A stretch of DNA of 64,000 bases from Channa striata. Lineage: Eukaryota > Chordata > Actinopteri > Anabantiformes > Channidae. This document shows, piece by piece, positions 37,011 through 50,545 of the stretch. The notes under the pieces were generated by a model, which saw only the letters and a list, made by a program, of their open reading frames with translations, was not told the DNA's origin and did not search any database. How positions within the stretch are numbered: position 1 is the first letter of the stretch; the number at the start of each line of letters is the position of its first letter. Both the position numbers and the translations under genes were made by a program. The stretch lies in assembly GCA_033026295.1 (NCBI GenBank), contig CM065173.1, forward strand, positions 14,570,517 to 14,634,516. Reading direction: 5' to 3'.

Positions 37011-40000
37011 AAGCCATTGGAATGTAATTTGGAGGCAGAAATTACTGTCAGCCTGAGCAAGGTTTAAAGTCAGTGAAGCCTGAATCCAGGGCCTGCCTCT
37101 GAGTGTGTGTGACTGTGTGTGTGACTGTTTGGCAAGTATCACAGACAAATGGATAACAAATGTGATGCCGAATAATACCAAAGAAGCTCTGCAGTTACTT
37201 GTCATACACACTGAACACTGCGTGTGTTTTGTGTGTGTGCACATGCCTGCCCATTGTTACTACCCCTCCATGCATGAGTGACATGAATGCACGGCGTCGG
37301 AAAATAACCCAGCATTCATATTTAACAACTCATATTTCATCTGTGCTCGAAGACACAGATACTTGCATAGACGCACACACATGCACAGGCACTGAATTCT
37401 TGTCAGGCTCTGAAGGCCGCGACTCCACCAGAATCAGTCGAGGGTGTCGCCGTGGACAGAACAAAGGCTGGAGAGAGCAGAGCGGGAGGGGAGAAGACAG
37501 CGCAAAAGTGTCAAAGATAGACAGAGAGAAAGGTAGAGGTGGGAAATGAAAAAGAGAGGGAGACACTCTAAGGGGAGCTAAAAAGAAGAGTGAGAGGGAT
37601 GTGACTCGCTTTCTAACACATCAACACACAGCTCCCATTTAGCGTGAGAGGGAGGGGCAGAGACGGAGAGAGATGAGGGAAGCAACAGAGCAGGGATAAT
37701 CAGCACAGATCTGAAGGGAGGAAAAGGCTCAATTTTTTTTTTTTTTTATCAGGCGTCACTTTCACACTCTGCTCTAAAACACTCACACACTAGTGTTTGG
37801 CTTTATTGTTGCTGCTAATTTCCTCATCAATTAGTTGCAGTGGGTGAACAATTGAAGGGACAAGGGTGGTTGTTTTCAGGGTTTCTATGTTTTACAGTCA
37901 ATACATAAGTGACAGAAACCAACAATGTCTAAGTCTGTCACACAGGACTCTATGACCTTCCTCGCACACTTGTCTTTTAAATTACATTATAAATACACAG
38001 TGTTTTTTTTTTTATGAGCTAAATACACAGCACTAGAATTAGCTTAGCAACCATTAGTCACCTAGAAAAATTCTTGTGTAGCTTCTATATTTTTTCATTC
38101 TCTTGAAGGTATGTCCACTTTTTTTTACATCAGCTCCTGTAAACTGAATGTAGTTGGATGTCATAGTGCACTGCATAGATAGATGTAGCTCGCTGGCTTT
38201 GGCCTTTTTATGAGATTTGTTGACAATGACAAAAAATACAGAATATTGTCAGCCTTATCCAAATTACAGACAATTGTAATGATTTCTAACCCTATTCCTG
38301 CTCCCAGTAAATGCTTTCTCTGCAAAAGTCCCCAACTGGCTGTATTCAAAGCAAGGTGGCTGTCACAGATAATCCTAATGGGCAGAACATGGGCACTCAT
38401 GCCTTCTAAACTGGAGCTGCTTGGTCTATCGTCCTGAATTAAGGCAGAAAGCAATAATAACCAAAATATCACACACAACATGGCTTACAACAGCCTTTAG
38501 CAAGTTGAGTGTTAATCTGCCCCCGACTCCCAGTCACTCAGAAATGGAACAAATTTATTTAGAAAGAGAAGTTAAAGTCGCTTTTAAGCAGCGGTGATGC
38601 CTTAATGTTCATTTCACTTTTATCCCATATTGAATCCATTTGATGCGACAGAACTTTTGAGGATGTATTGTAGTTGTAAAATGTAATTGAGAGTGAGATG
38701 TTCCCTTTTGGTTCTGTTTTGTTTTTAATCTGAGCACTGAAATTCTTTAAACTAAGACTGTGAGGCAGCGCATACAGAATATTACAGAATATTTGTTGTT
38801 GCACAAACGGGAAGGAAAAATGTCACAGTGCTGATAAATGTCAAGACAAATGTGTTTAACACGGTCAATAACATCTCGGTGTTGCCTGGTTGAATGGTTT
38901 GTGCCACACCAGCTTTGATCGGCAGCTGTTTCCCTAAAATGGACGCCTCTCGCACACAAATACACACGCACATGCAAAGTTCTCCAGATCTTCTCTCCAC
39001 TTAAACAGCGACACGGTCACCCTGACAGTTCCGCTTGTGCATGCACATTTTCTTGCTCTTTTGGCCCATGAGCACTCACCCAAATACGCACAAGCTCTCT
39101 GTTCTTTGTTCTTCTAGCCAGTGATAATGATGGCAACACCATTATGCACTGTGACAACACTACCTCCCACTTACTCTCTATGGCAGTTCACACCATGGTA
39201 CAGACTCTGCTTCTGTCTCTCCCTGCTTCTCTCCATCTCCCGCTTCTCACTCAAAATAGTGTTGAGGTCAATTATCTCTGAATCTGCTTATACAGTAGGA
39301 TGTCTTCTTCAAGCTGCTGGAAGGTGTTAAGTAGCATCTGTAGATTATTTAAAAGGTTTTGGCACATTCGTGCTCCTCCAACACCTTTTCTTCTTGCTAT
39401 TCTTTTATTTTTCTATGTTTCTGTTTAGCTCTCTGCTTTGCACCTAGTGGGAGAATTCGAATCTGAAAATGACCCTCTTCAATCAAAAGATGAGTCAAAA
39501 TCCTTATAACACTTAAAATCCTTGTACAGAAGAAAGCAGTGTGATGTTATGGTTTGTTGAAGCGGTACTTCTCTGAGTGCGTTGCTACTGTACTTATACC
39601 TGGGGATGGATCTAATTATGGTTAAGAGTGCAAGCACATGGACCTTTAGGCCAGTCTTACTTTCATTGTTTTTTGTGCTATTTTCCCTCATTTCAGCTTT
39701 GTTAACAGCACACAGATGAGCTCCAGAACATAATGACCACACACAGATGAGGCACATAATGTTGATTATCTTGTAACACTGATGCATGTCGTGGTCTGTA
39801 ATATCCTGTATTAGACAGTAATAGTTAGTTCCCATATCTGAATATTACATGTGGGAGATTGACTTTGACAAGAGCCACTTTGTTATAGCCAGATTACTGT
39901 TTGGGAGCATCTCAGAAATGATAAAGCTTGTAAAGTGATTTTTACTAATGGACCTTCGTCCGGGCCGGCGACAGGGTGTTGGTGGTGTACTGGGACAGGT

Positions 40001-40648
40001 CTGATTTGTGGTGTTCGCACTTTGCACTTTTAGGAATCTGCAAGATACAGCAGGGGACCTTTACAGGTTTTAGAGAGGCAGGTGGGAGCTGTTTTAGTTT
40101 CACGTGTAGGACCAAAAGCACGTTGGGCAGGGGTTGACAGGTATGTTCACTACCAAACCTTTAGTTATGTTAACTTTGAGAGTTAGTCTTGGCCTGTTTA
40201 TTATCTCCTCAATAGCTCTTTACATTTAAAGCTACAATAATAACCTAGCGCAAACATAATACTTAATCAGTCCACTCTGCTCCACCCAGTCCTCCCTTTC
40301 TCCACGCTGCCAGGCTTATTTATCATCTAAGCTGCAGCTCACCACAATAAGATTAGTTTTTGAGCAAACTCCTACTTTAAAGTGTAACAGCAGTTGAACT
40401 GTCTCATTTTGTGCCAACTTGAAAAAGCCTGGGAGAACACTCATCCCTATCATCTAGCAATAATTAAGGTGTCAAGGTTTCAAATTTTCTTACTGAGATT
40501 TTCAATCACCATCAGTGGTTATATCATTCATATCACACAGATCTGATTTGGACATGGATGTTTATTTCAGGTCACTTCTAGTGTTTTGGAGGGAATATTT
40601 GCAAAGCAGGAAAAACAGGAAACAGAGATAAATCCTCTTGTGATACCT

Positions 40649-40653
<5 letters not shown>

Positions 40654-40693
<40 letters not shown>

Positions 40694-40700
40694 CGCGCGT
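40654..40700. repeat. (TG)n(CG)n alternating purine-pyrimidine tract
   Basis: About 15 TG units run directly into about 8 CG units, then 'ttcgtacg'. The 47 bp are perfectly alternating purine-pyrimidine, the best Z-DNA-forming sequence type. It lies in intronic DNA next to a purine-rich block (40.79-41.17 kb). Confidence 0.9.
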
Positions 40701-40789
40701 TCGTACGTTTTGGGTTCATGCTGTGTTTCTTTCTTTCCTGCTATGTCGCCTAAAGCCGGGACAAAACTCGAACCATGATAAGATGAGAG

Positions 40790-41170
40790 CAATCCACAGA
40801 GAGGCAAGCTGTGCAAATGGGAATTTTCACTAGATAAAAAGAAGAAGTGAAAAGAAATGAAAGAGTGAGGATAAAGAAGAAAGATTGAAGGAGGGGAGGA
40901 TAGATGGAGGCGAACAGGGAGACAAAGTGAGCTGTAGAGTTTTTGCCCTGGAGGAAGCCAGTTTCCAAGGAGGGAATGAACAGCAGAGGAGAGAGTAAAC
41001 GAGACTTTGAGAAAGAGTGCGGCTGGAGAGAGAAAAAGAGAGCAGGAGAAGGGAAGAAGAGTGGGAGAGAGTTGGTAAAAAGGGAGGACAGCAGTGGGCA
41101 TGAGAGCAAAAGAGGGAGAAGCATCATGAAAGCCAAAGAAACAAGTTTGGAAGAGTGAAAAAGGGACAGA
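40790..41170. repeat. Polypurine block (about 380 bp)
   Basis: The plus strand is dominated by A and G ('gataaagaagaaagattgaaggaggggaggatagatggagg', 'gagagagaaaaagagagcaggagaagggaagaagagtgggagagag'). The apparent frames on the minus strand (S/L/P/F-rich) are products of this bias. Confidence 0.8.
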
Positions 41171-42254
41171 CAGAGTAAAGGTGTTCTGTGTAAATATGAT
41201 GTAAATAATGAAAATGCTGGGGGCCTCATTTTAAAAACAGGAGCTAATAATTAACACAGTCAGACCTCACACTGTGGGCTACAGAGACAGCACGCAGATG
41301 CATAAGCAGTAAATAAACTGTATCATCTCTCAGGGGGCTGTCTGAGGACTGCAGCCTTGGGTGCCGACATTATATTCAGAGCACTGTGAGCTGGAGTCCA
41401 GATACTTCACCCACTCACTTCACCTCCAATTAGAGTTAGACAGATATGCAAGTCTAACGCTGAGTATTCATATGTTCTGAGTGAAGCGGCAGCTAACCAA
41501 AATATTCCCCGTCTTTCAATTAAAATTTGACCATTTCAATGACAAACAGAAACTCAGATTTAATATGATTCACTGCTTCTCCCAGCATGTTATTCCTGGC
41601 AGGACAGAAAAGCATTCTGCAATGGCAATTAGACCATGGGACACTGAAAAGCCAGTGAAACCCTCACAGATCAAAGCTTTTAGGTGGGCTGGCAGCTCCT
41701 TTAGGCAGGGTGAGGCAGGTTTCATTGCAGGTTTTACAGACTGACACCCCTGAAGCTGTGAGTAAAATCCTCCCACACCATGCTGGAAGGATTTTTCTGC
41801 TCTGCCATCTGCGACAAAGAATAATATTTATAAAAACATATTCAGTAGCTGCGCTGAGAGTGGACTCTCCATCACATCAGCAGCGGACGACGTGACCTGG
41901 CCAGTGTCTAAATAAAACATAAACAAATTTAATATTGAGTTATTGTATCTGCCTAACACTGTTCTTTATCAGCACAGGGGGAATGCATTAAAGTTATCTC
42001 CACAAAAAACAAAAAGCAAACTACAAACCCATCTGCCTTCAGTATTATGTTGCCAGGAGATGCTGTGATATACCCCAGCTCTCAGCAAAACACACGTTTC
42101 CACACAGAGCCCGACACATCGTCACTAATGACAGTATGTGGATAAATAATATCTTTAAATATAAGTGAGTATGTTTTTTTTTTTGCTCAGAACGAATTAC
42201 GCACAGGAAATACAGACAGAGAGTTTATGAGCCGGACACCTTCATGCGTGCACA

Positions 42255-42276
42255 AGCACACACACACACACACACA
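42255..42276. repeat. (CA)n microsatellite
   Basis: An uninterrupted CA run of about 11 units lies in intronic DNA. Confidence 0.85.
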
Positions 42277-44471
42277 GAGTTCATAAGAAGGCACTCAAAG
42301 ACGTCACAGTAACTGGTATTAGGATGAACTTGGCGTATACAGTTGTGTGGAGAACTTGTGGCCCCCCGATGGCAGGCTAAGGCACGTTACTGAAGGTTCA
42401 AATCCAGCAGTTATCTTTCCCCCACTAACACCTTATCTCGTTCCACACGAAAGCATTTATTTTCCATCACTCTTCATTTCTCTAATATGTCAGGAAGTAA
42501 AAAAGGTTCCTCTAAACTAAAAAAACAACTGCACAAAATCAGCTGCTGCTGAGCTGAATGCGAGAAGTAATTCCGCTTTTGCTATGTTTACCTTTGTTTC
42601 TCATCATAAAGAGACAATAAGCAGACTCCAGAAAAGGCTATAGGGGTAATTATGAAAGCTTATTCACGCACAGAGTTGAGCACGATTCCTGCATACCTGA
42701 GAGGTGTATTGGAATTCAGTACATCAGGTCAAACCCATATTCCTGCTGTCTCCGAGAGTGTTGCATGTTAAGAACACAGCTTGATAATTGGCATGTGTGC
42801 ATGGTTATTTTGTTCTTTGATCAGGTTGTACAGCCGTGTTTGCTTTTCACCCTTTGTTGCCATGGTAGTTGGTGGTAAATTGGCATTTGGTTCCACTTAG
42901 ACACTTGTTTTGGTCCAAATTTAGCGATTTTGGCTCTTGTTTTTGTTGTCACTCTGATAAACAGTTGAGCTATTATAATTAATTGCACTGCTGTGGCACT
43001 GTTGCCATAGTTGTTAACTGGTTTTGGACACATTTGAGCAGATATTCATCAACATGAATTTATTGACAGCTCAAAAAGCCTTAAGATATCTCCTCAAATT
43101 ACAAAAAAAGAGCTTTGCATCATATATCCAAATAAACATGTGCAATCAAGAACTGTGTCATTAAGCAGTAGGTTAAGTCAGGAAAACATACCCAACAAAG
43201 ACACATGATTAATGCAAATCCAAAACTGCTTAAAAAAAAACAAGTTCCAAATGAATTACATGCACCACATGTCATTGCAGCACTATTTTTTGCTGCAGGC
43301 AATGCACTCAGACTGCTGCAACAGATGTGAACTATGGTGTAACTCATACAAAATCTAGACAATCAGCTTCTTCTGGCAGGCACAGTGATGCTAGTACAAA
43401 ACATTTTAGGCTTAATGTTTGTTTTTGCCTTAAACTACAGGTATGGTCGAACAAGATTGTTTTTTTTTTTTTTAAACTCTTCTTCTTATTATAATCTTCA
43501 AATACATCAACAACATCTCAACAAATCTGAACGTCTTACTGCTGAGACAATAATTATTGCGTACGCCTTGTCCGTAGATGCTTGATTTATACATTAACAC
43601 TTCTGCAGTGAATAACGTATCAAAAATTAATCAATCTTTGCCTTAAATGAATCATCCGGGCGATCACATATTTCCTTTTTACTGTCAACACAAATGTTTT
43701 CTTTCCCTATCTTTTTTGATATTCTCTACAGTTAACAACCGCAAATTTGAAATCTCCACTGTCAGTGATGCCGACCGATAATTTTGTAATTATCTGTCAT
43801 TAACCTGCAGTATAAAAGTCTAATGACAGCAGTTTGTTTGTCTTTTTCTTATGTCTGATGTGCTAGTAATAGCTGTATCTGTTTTTAATGTAGAAAAGGA
43901 AGACTTTTTTGTCCTTGTATGAAAGGCCACTGTTTATTAAACCGTTCATTCTTTTTGTCTGAATTTAAACATAGACTTAGCGCTATTTCTTGGTGTATTG
44001 CCTTGGACTACACATTTCTTAAACATAAAACATCACTTAAAACACAAAACCTATCAGGGATTTATTGGCATGGTCAGTTCAGTACCATTTTTGCCTAAGT
44101 GAGAATAAGCTCTTCAATTTCAATAGAATCTCTTCAATAGAATTTTTCTGTTTTTAGGGTTAATCAGCACATTTTTACTGGGGCTATTTAATGTAACGTG
44201 CCAGTATTTCTGGAGGTGCCTGTGGGCTGGTTTAAAGCTACTTGTAGGTGAGGAACAGTGCAGGCACTCTGATGTCATCCCTGCTGTTCTAACAAACGCT
44301 CATCACTGAACTTCTTTCTGTGTGACTCCTACTCTCTCTGACCTGCCTGCGTCTTCCACACTATCCCCGAGTTCCGGCAAATGGACTGACACACATACAC
44401 AAGTGCACACACTCAGACACAAAGCCATAATGCAATATAACATTGCCTAATGCAAGGCCATTGTGTATGTG

Positions 44472-44494
44472 AGTGTGTGTGTGTGTGTGTGTGT
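44472..44494. repeat. (GT)n microsatellite
   Basis: An uninterrupted GT run of about 11 units, flanked by 'gtatgtga' and 'acatgtctgtgtgtc', lies in intronic DNA. Confidence 0.85.
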
Positions 44495-47400
44495 ACATGT
44501 CTGTGTGTCAGAAAACCTTCCTAAATTGTTAAAACCTTCCCTTGTGTAATGCATCTCTCTAATGTTCTTATCTGGCATCTACTGTGGGATATATTTATTC
44601 CAGGTTTTCTTGGGGATCGTATTTATTATGTCTTTTTGGGACAGCTTCAGCCAAAACATGGCATAACCTCAATTATATAAAAGCACAGTTTGTTTCAGTG
44701 CCATGCAGCCTCCTACAATAGATTGCATAAGGCATAAACAAGAAAAGACAGTAACTAGGCCTACATAGAATTCAATTTGAAATGTTTTCTGAATATGTCT
44801 GTTGGTCTTTTTATGTTGAGCTTTGCCGATTGTTCAGCACTTCAAACAAAGGGGAAGAACAAAACGGGAAAAGTGGATTTTGCTCTTAAACAAAGTTTGT
44901 TTATTTATTCACCCAGAAAGTTGCAGGATTGCCTAACTACACCTCTCCCACCATCGGCTGCCCAACATAAAAACTACAAGTTAAATCAGTGTCTAACAAG
45001 TCTTTCTTGATTTGCTTTACTTCTGTTGTATCATGTTTTCTAATATTCCCACTTAACTGATTTGCATTAGTTTAAATCAGTTTAAAGCACAAAGAATCAC
45101 GGTCCAAAAGCGAAGATCTGTGGAGCGGACATTCTTCTTCATACACAGATAAAATGTGTTAGGCCTACATCATCTAGTAACCCTGTCTTCATACGTTTCT
45201 GTACTACAAAATTGCAATCCACATAACATTACAAAACATCCTTTTGCAATATGTGTTAAAGGTTAGAAACAAATTGTGGCGTAGTTTAATATTGAAAAAC
45301 CTGACCATGACTACTAACACCACATTCATTCTTTCTACAGTATCAGTTGTATAACAGCACACACAAATAATCAGTTTTAGAGGAAAATTGCACGTTTCTG
45401 GCATGAAAGAAACTGAATCTGCAAACTAATATTATTTAATCACCTTGGGGTTTACTATATATTCAATCATTGTCAGTTTGACCGTTTACATCTAAATGAG
45501 CTTTGTGTTTCACCACTATCTGTTAGGGATCACAAAATATTCTGTAATTCTTAGTAAATTATCCTGTGTTCTGCCTCACTCTGTATCTCGGTAAAGCTTT
45601 TCAGGACACAGTTATGAAATCATTGTTTCGGGGGCGGGTTAAACTCTAACTCTGGCTACAAGTGCAGTGTTTCCCACACACAGGCTTTAATAGGGCGGGG
45701 TGCCTGGAAACATTAATCTGCAAATATATTTGGAGATCCATATATAAAGCAGCCACTCTCCTCCCACTCCTGTTCATTGGTTAGTCCTACATGTGTCAGA
45801 GGAGATGCATATAATAAAATGTTCTGCTTATAGGATGCAGAACCTTTGTAGACTTTCTTTTGTAAATATTTATTGGCTTTGCAAGTGATGTTTTTTCATT
45901 TGGTTTTTGATGCACTGTGACCATGAAAATGAAAAGGCAATTCTCTCTTCTCGTCTTTTGCGGATCAATAAAACACAATCTGATCTGTTTCAATTAATCC
46001 GATTGGTCAGTGCACTTAACCTTTTACCTTCCTGAAAAAGTATCTTTTTTCCTAATAAAACAGCCATGAAAATACCACAAGCCAATCGAGGGCATCATCC
46101 ATCTGTTACAGTCAGATATTGATTTGAACAAGGTACCAATGCCAATAGTGAATCATTAATAAAAGGAAATGTTAACAGCATGCCACAAGTCTACAAGCAT
46201 TGATAATCTTAGTAACACTCCAGTCCTGCTTCCATGCTGCTCCATTCTTTACACTTTGCAGTGAAACATTCTTGTTACATGTCATGACTGTGGGCATGAA
46301 AACAAAGTTAAGGCCAGTCTTTCAAATAGATTAATTTCTAATAAATATAATCTACCATACGAGGTTATACATACATTATGCAGATTAGATTTAGTAAAAT
46401 AATTAACTGACAGATTAACATAATGGGAACTTCAGGTGGGACACTGAATAAGAAGGTACAATCTCCCCAGGACATTAGACACACGGCTTTGATACATGAA
46501 AAGCAGAGAGTCGAGACATTTGCTGTTCTGCCACAGGGCAACGACCCTGAGTCTTCAACAGTGCTCACTACTACATGCAATCACTCACTGGTGAACTGAA
46601 CAAATTGACACAAGGGGGAAAATGCCCCACTGCTGAAGAAAGCTAGTGCTAGTGTGTCCCCATGAGGTCATACTGGTTAGGCTTATAAAGTATTTGACAG
46701 TATGGAATAAACTGACTCCACATACTGTATATGACTCTAATGGAGGAGTAGAGCTTTTAGTCATACACCATCTTAGATAGATAAGTTATTCTGCAATAAT
46801 AAGATTTTTAAATTAACAATGTAAAAATTATGTGAGAGGGGTCATTGTGGTGACAAACTGACAAGAAACACACTATTCAGTTCCCAGCACCACTGGTTAC
46901 TTTAGTACCTTTTAGTTCACTGTTTTGGTTTTATGACCCACAACTGTACTATTGTACTACAGCGAAGAACCTGTAGAGACAAACTGGGTGAAACCAACAC
47001 TACAAACATTTTAAGAAGAATTTGTATCGGACTCATATTCCCCGTGGCCACAAAACACAACAACAACAACAAAAACAAAACGTGTCTCGTATAGAAAGGA
47101 GGCAGTTTTTATCATTTTGATAGCATCTGTTTAAGATGCTTATGCCCACAGTATGTGCTCCAGCAGCTGATGTGTGAGTTTTGCTTTTAAAATAAAATAA
47201 AAATCTTTTACTCTCTGTACTTCTCGCTTTTGGTTCTCCCTGCAAACCCATATGTTTTGGTCTTTGACTGAGATATCCCCTGCATGTACATTTATAGCAT
47301 ATACACTGATTATAACATTAACCCATCTGGTGTAGTGGACGGGTCAGCGTGGGAAACGGTATTGTTGGTCGTTATTATTACACAGTACTGCAGTGTCCAT

Positions 47401-49256
47401 GTACAGTATGTAAAAAGCAAAAATCCCCCATCAGCTGCTGAAACTTTTACGTTAAGTTTTAGAACTGTAGGGAAAGTTTACTTCATAAATGTTTCTATAA
47501 TTCAGACTGGGCACCTGCACAATTATTTAAGTAACATTGGACCCTAACCTCAAACCTGCCCCATGCCAGAGCATACCATAAACACCGTCAACCAACAACC
47601 TGCGTGTCTTTGTGTTGGTCTGCTGAGGACAGAGCCCACTCTCTCTCTGACAAGGAGGGGAATTTGCCCACTTTAGACTTAGTAAGAAAAACACTATTAA
47701 AGTCACTTTGGAAGCAGCAACAAGAAATCCAGAGAAAAGACCTGAACCTTAAAAGCAGCCTGTGCTGAGGAGCGAGCGGAGCTGCTCCACTGACCAATCA
47801 CATGCAAGCTAGGCCCAGACGCTTAGGTCCCGCTCACCCAAGCATGAGTAGAAATAAAAGCTACTCATATTTTCTAATTTCCAATTTTCTGTTTTTAGAA
47901 AAAAAAACAACTAAATTTAACAAATGAAAACAAAAAAAATGTTTGTGTTCATTTTTTTCCAATTTTCTATTTTTTAAATTTTGTTAACAGAACGTAGTCC
48001 ATAAAATCATGAAAGGTTTTGTGTTTCATGTGACTTCACTGGCAGTATAGATTCAATACTGAGCCTCAATATCATAAAGTCTAGACAGAGAATTACTCAT
48101 TCAACAGCACAGTCTAAAATATAAACTAGAACAATCCAGTAAAACAAGGTGGGAAATCAGATTCTTATAATGTTGTGCTGATTGTCATACACCTTTTATT
48201 AGCCTGATGTTGATCACATATTGCTACAGCAACTTGAAGTTGGCCATCCTGATACAAGAAGACTAAACACTTACTACACTGCTTAGAAGATGAGATTAAT
48301 ATGCCAGAAATAATAACTCAGCAGACATCTAGGTTCTACAAAATGTCAACACCTGACACATGCTGAGCTGAATCCACCCTCACTTACATATTTTAACACA
48401 TGCCGTCAAAAACCTTAACAGAAACTCGGTCGGCTGTGCTTCACACAGGTGCTGAAGATTTCAGGCAGCCACCTTAACTCATGAGGTGTAAGCAGGGCCC
48501 CGTGTTGGCGTGGATGGCACCTGTTACAGATTTCAGGAAATTAAACTGCCATTCAGGCACAATGATGGCTGGAAACTGAAAACACCCCGGTTCCCAGGTT
48601 TTATTTCCTAAATTTTGTTCAGCGATGTAATAATCTGTAAAATGCCTATTGTGTTTTTTTGTTCTTCCACACCCTTCTTGGTTTATTGTATCTGAAACGA
48701 AGAGTTATATAAGCAGAGCTCCTCTGCTGCTGTTGGATGGGTGAATAAGAGGAGATCAAAAGGGAGGTGACAGAGAAAGAGTGTCTGCTGCCTTCTCCTC
48801 GTCTTTATTCTCGCCACATTCTGCCACTGTGCACTTCCCTCTAACGGCATGACTTGCCCTGGATTCGCTCTTTCTCTTTGCCTCTCTAGGACATTACACT
48901 TTAATCCCGTGTTCTCCGCTGCTCTCTCTTTTTCTTGCTTGCCCCCCTTTTTGGTCTCTTTGCCTTTCACTCGCATCCCGTGTTCTTTCTCCATCCATCC
49001 ACTCACATGACGTTTCGTCTTTAATCCCATGTTCTGAGCTGATGTGGCCCTGAGAATCTCATTCTAATCTGCTGTCTCTGCATGACCATTAATCCTCTGT
49101 TTGTATGTACGAGTGTGCAGTGTGTGTTTGTGTGTTTACATCCAGTCAGAGATTTTAGGCAGTTTTTCTCAGATGAACATAATGACGCAACATTTTGTTT
49201 GTGTGTTTTGACTAGTTGGTACCCTGCACAACATGAAACATCAAAGCACACAGGCC

Positions 49257-49258
<2 letters not shown>

Positions 49259-49287
<29 letters not shown>
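49259..49287. repeat. (GT)n microsatellite with adjoining GGGTGGGT repeat
   Basis: A run of about 14 GT units is followed by 'atgagagagagttgaggtgggtgggtgggtgg'. It lies about 450 bp from the CpG-rich block. Confidence 0.9.
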
Positions 49288-49290
<3 letters not shown>

Positions 49291-49729
49291 AGAGAGAGTT
49301 GAGGTGGGTGGGTGGGTGGATGTGCAGATACTGTCATGTACTGTAAGAAGGCCATGCCCATTGGGAGACAATATTGGCCCTTCTCACAAATACAAACACA
49401 CCCAAACATGTGCAAGAACACCACACGCAATTCCACACACACACATGAGAAACACACACTGCTGCTCGCACGAGGGTTAGAGGGAGGGAGCAGGAAAGAG
49501 CGATGGAAGAGAAGAGAGGAAACATACAAGTGGGAATTCTATCTCTTTACAAAGTATAATCTCTCACTTTAATCTCCCTCTCCCTGAAACTCTCTGAAGC
49601 CCCGCTGTTTAAATCTCTGCCTTTTGTCGTTCCATTTCCATGCGTAAAGCCTGCTCCAACGGGTGGCTGCACAAATAAATACATATCCATAAAAACCAAG
49701 ACATCCCTGAGCCCGCTACAGTCAACGTG

Positions 49730-50028
49730 CCACCTCCGCGAAGCTCGACAGTTCCCAAGTCTAACCCGAATCAGCCCGAAACGCATCGTACCTTCGTAAT
49801 CCATGTTCTGCCCCTGTGCTGCTCGCGTCCCTCGTCACGTCCTCGTCACATCGTCCCTTCAAGTTAATAGATGTTATTGCGGCTCCGTTAAGTCCCGCTC
49901 AGACCGCGATCGAGCCCGTGTGGACGCGCCGCGGTGGGACGTGGAGGAGGTTCCGCGCTGCGCACCGCGTCTCTCCCACCCTGTCGTTTCTGCGTGTGTG
50001 TGTGTGTGTGTGCTCCGCTGTGGGTTCA

Positions 50029-50064
<36 letters not shown>

Positions 50065-50545
50065 CGAGTGGGAGAGACACGAACCTCGGATAAAGTCCCG
50101 TTTTTCAGCCGCCGCGTCTCGCTGTCACTTCGCTCTCTGACATCTAACCTGCGTCAAGTTCGCTGCTTCGGCTCCGAAGCGACTTGTCGTAACGTCCCCG
50201 CTACATCCCCCCTGTTCTTCTCCGTGTCTGTCCCTGAGCCCAAAACGGTGACAATAGCTGCGACTAATCTCTGTTTCCCCCTCGGTTGATCCCCCCAAGT
50301 CCTCGGGGCGTCTCAGTCTTTTTAAATAAACCAACTGTGTGTAGTAATGGCTTGACAGGTGTCGCCTCCAGCGCACGCTCTGCGCCCCCCCGACTCCTGA
50401 GCGCGGGTCGTTTTCTGAAAGTGTGTGTGTGTGTGTGTGTGTGTGTTTGGTGATGGGGCGGACTCTGTACAGCGGCTTTCTGAGCTCCGTTACAGAGGTT
50501 CAGCAGGTCGCCACGGTCCAGCAATTACCGACAACTCACCAAGAA
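49730..50545 (-). promoter_or_regulatory. flrt1: CpG-rich block, candidate flrt1 promoter and non-coding first exon
   Basis: CpG dinucleotides are dense here ('cgaccgcgatcgagcccg', 'gacgcgccgcggtgggac', 'gctgcgcaccgcgtctc', 'cagccgccgcgtctcgctg', 'ctcctgagcgcgggtcg') in a window otherwise strongly CpG-depleted. Two minus-strand donors could splice to the flrt1 coding exon: CTTG|GTGAGT (exon end 50540, closest to consensus) and GAAG|GTACGA (exon end 49792). A CpG island is the usual promoter type for vertebrate developmental receptors. The direction of transcription is inferred, because no other gene in the window needs a promoter. GT, GA and CA arrays interrupt the block (49993-50012, 50040-50064, 50421-50446). 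It could instead drive a non-coding RNA or an alternative macrod1 transcript. Confidence 0.5.
49993..50064. repeat. (GT)n and (GA)n arrays inside the CpG-rich block
   Basis: (GT)n at 49993-50012 and (GA)n at 50040-50064 are separated by 'gctccgctgtgggttcatgtgtgtgaggg'. Another GT array lies at 50421-50446. Confidence 0.88.

Larger units (their letters stand above)
27268..49792 (-). other. flrt1: Putative flrt1 intron (to a distal 5' exon)
   Basis: The acceptor is clear; the donor is inferred to lie at the CpG-rich block near 49.8-50.5 kb. The stretch holds no other gene that I can support. It contains pyrimidine-rich tracts (29.22-29.70 kb), GT arrays (30.19, 40.65, 42.26, 44.47 and 49.26 kb), purine-rich blocks (36.78-37.01, 37.44-37.72 and 40.79-41.17 kb) and GT-rich low complexity (36.60-36.72 kb). 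The rest is AT-rich, unique-looking DNA. Confidence 0.5.

Noticed and set aside
40562..41229. 159- and 179-codon minus-strand open frames
   Set aside because: Both arise from the polypurine block and the GT/CG array on the other strand, giving S/L/P/F and TH-repeat translations.
42398..42410. tRNA B-box-like 'ggttcaaatcc'
   Set aside because: The flanking bases do not form a T stem, no A box is found at the right distance and no acceptor stem can be drawn.
44461..44510. Regularly spaced repeats considered as a CRISPR array
   Set aside because: This and the other GT/CA arrays are plain dinucleotide microsatellites in vertebrate intronic DNA, without repeat-spacer structure.
47284..47360. Possible Tc1/mariner end ('actgattataacattaaccc')
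   Set aside because: The match to the usual terminal sequence is too short and is not followed by further element sequence.
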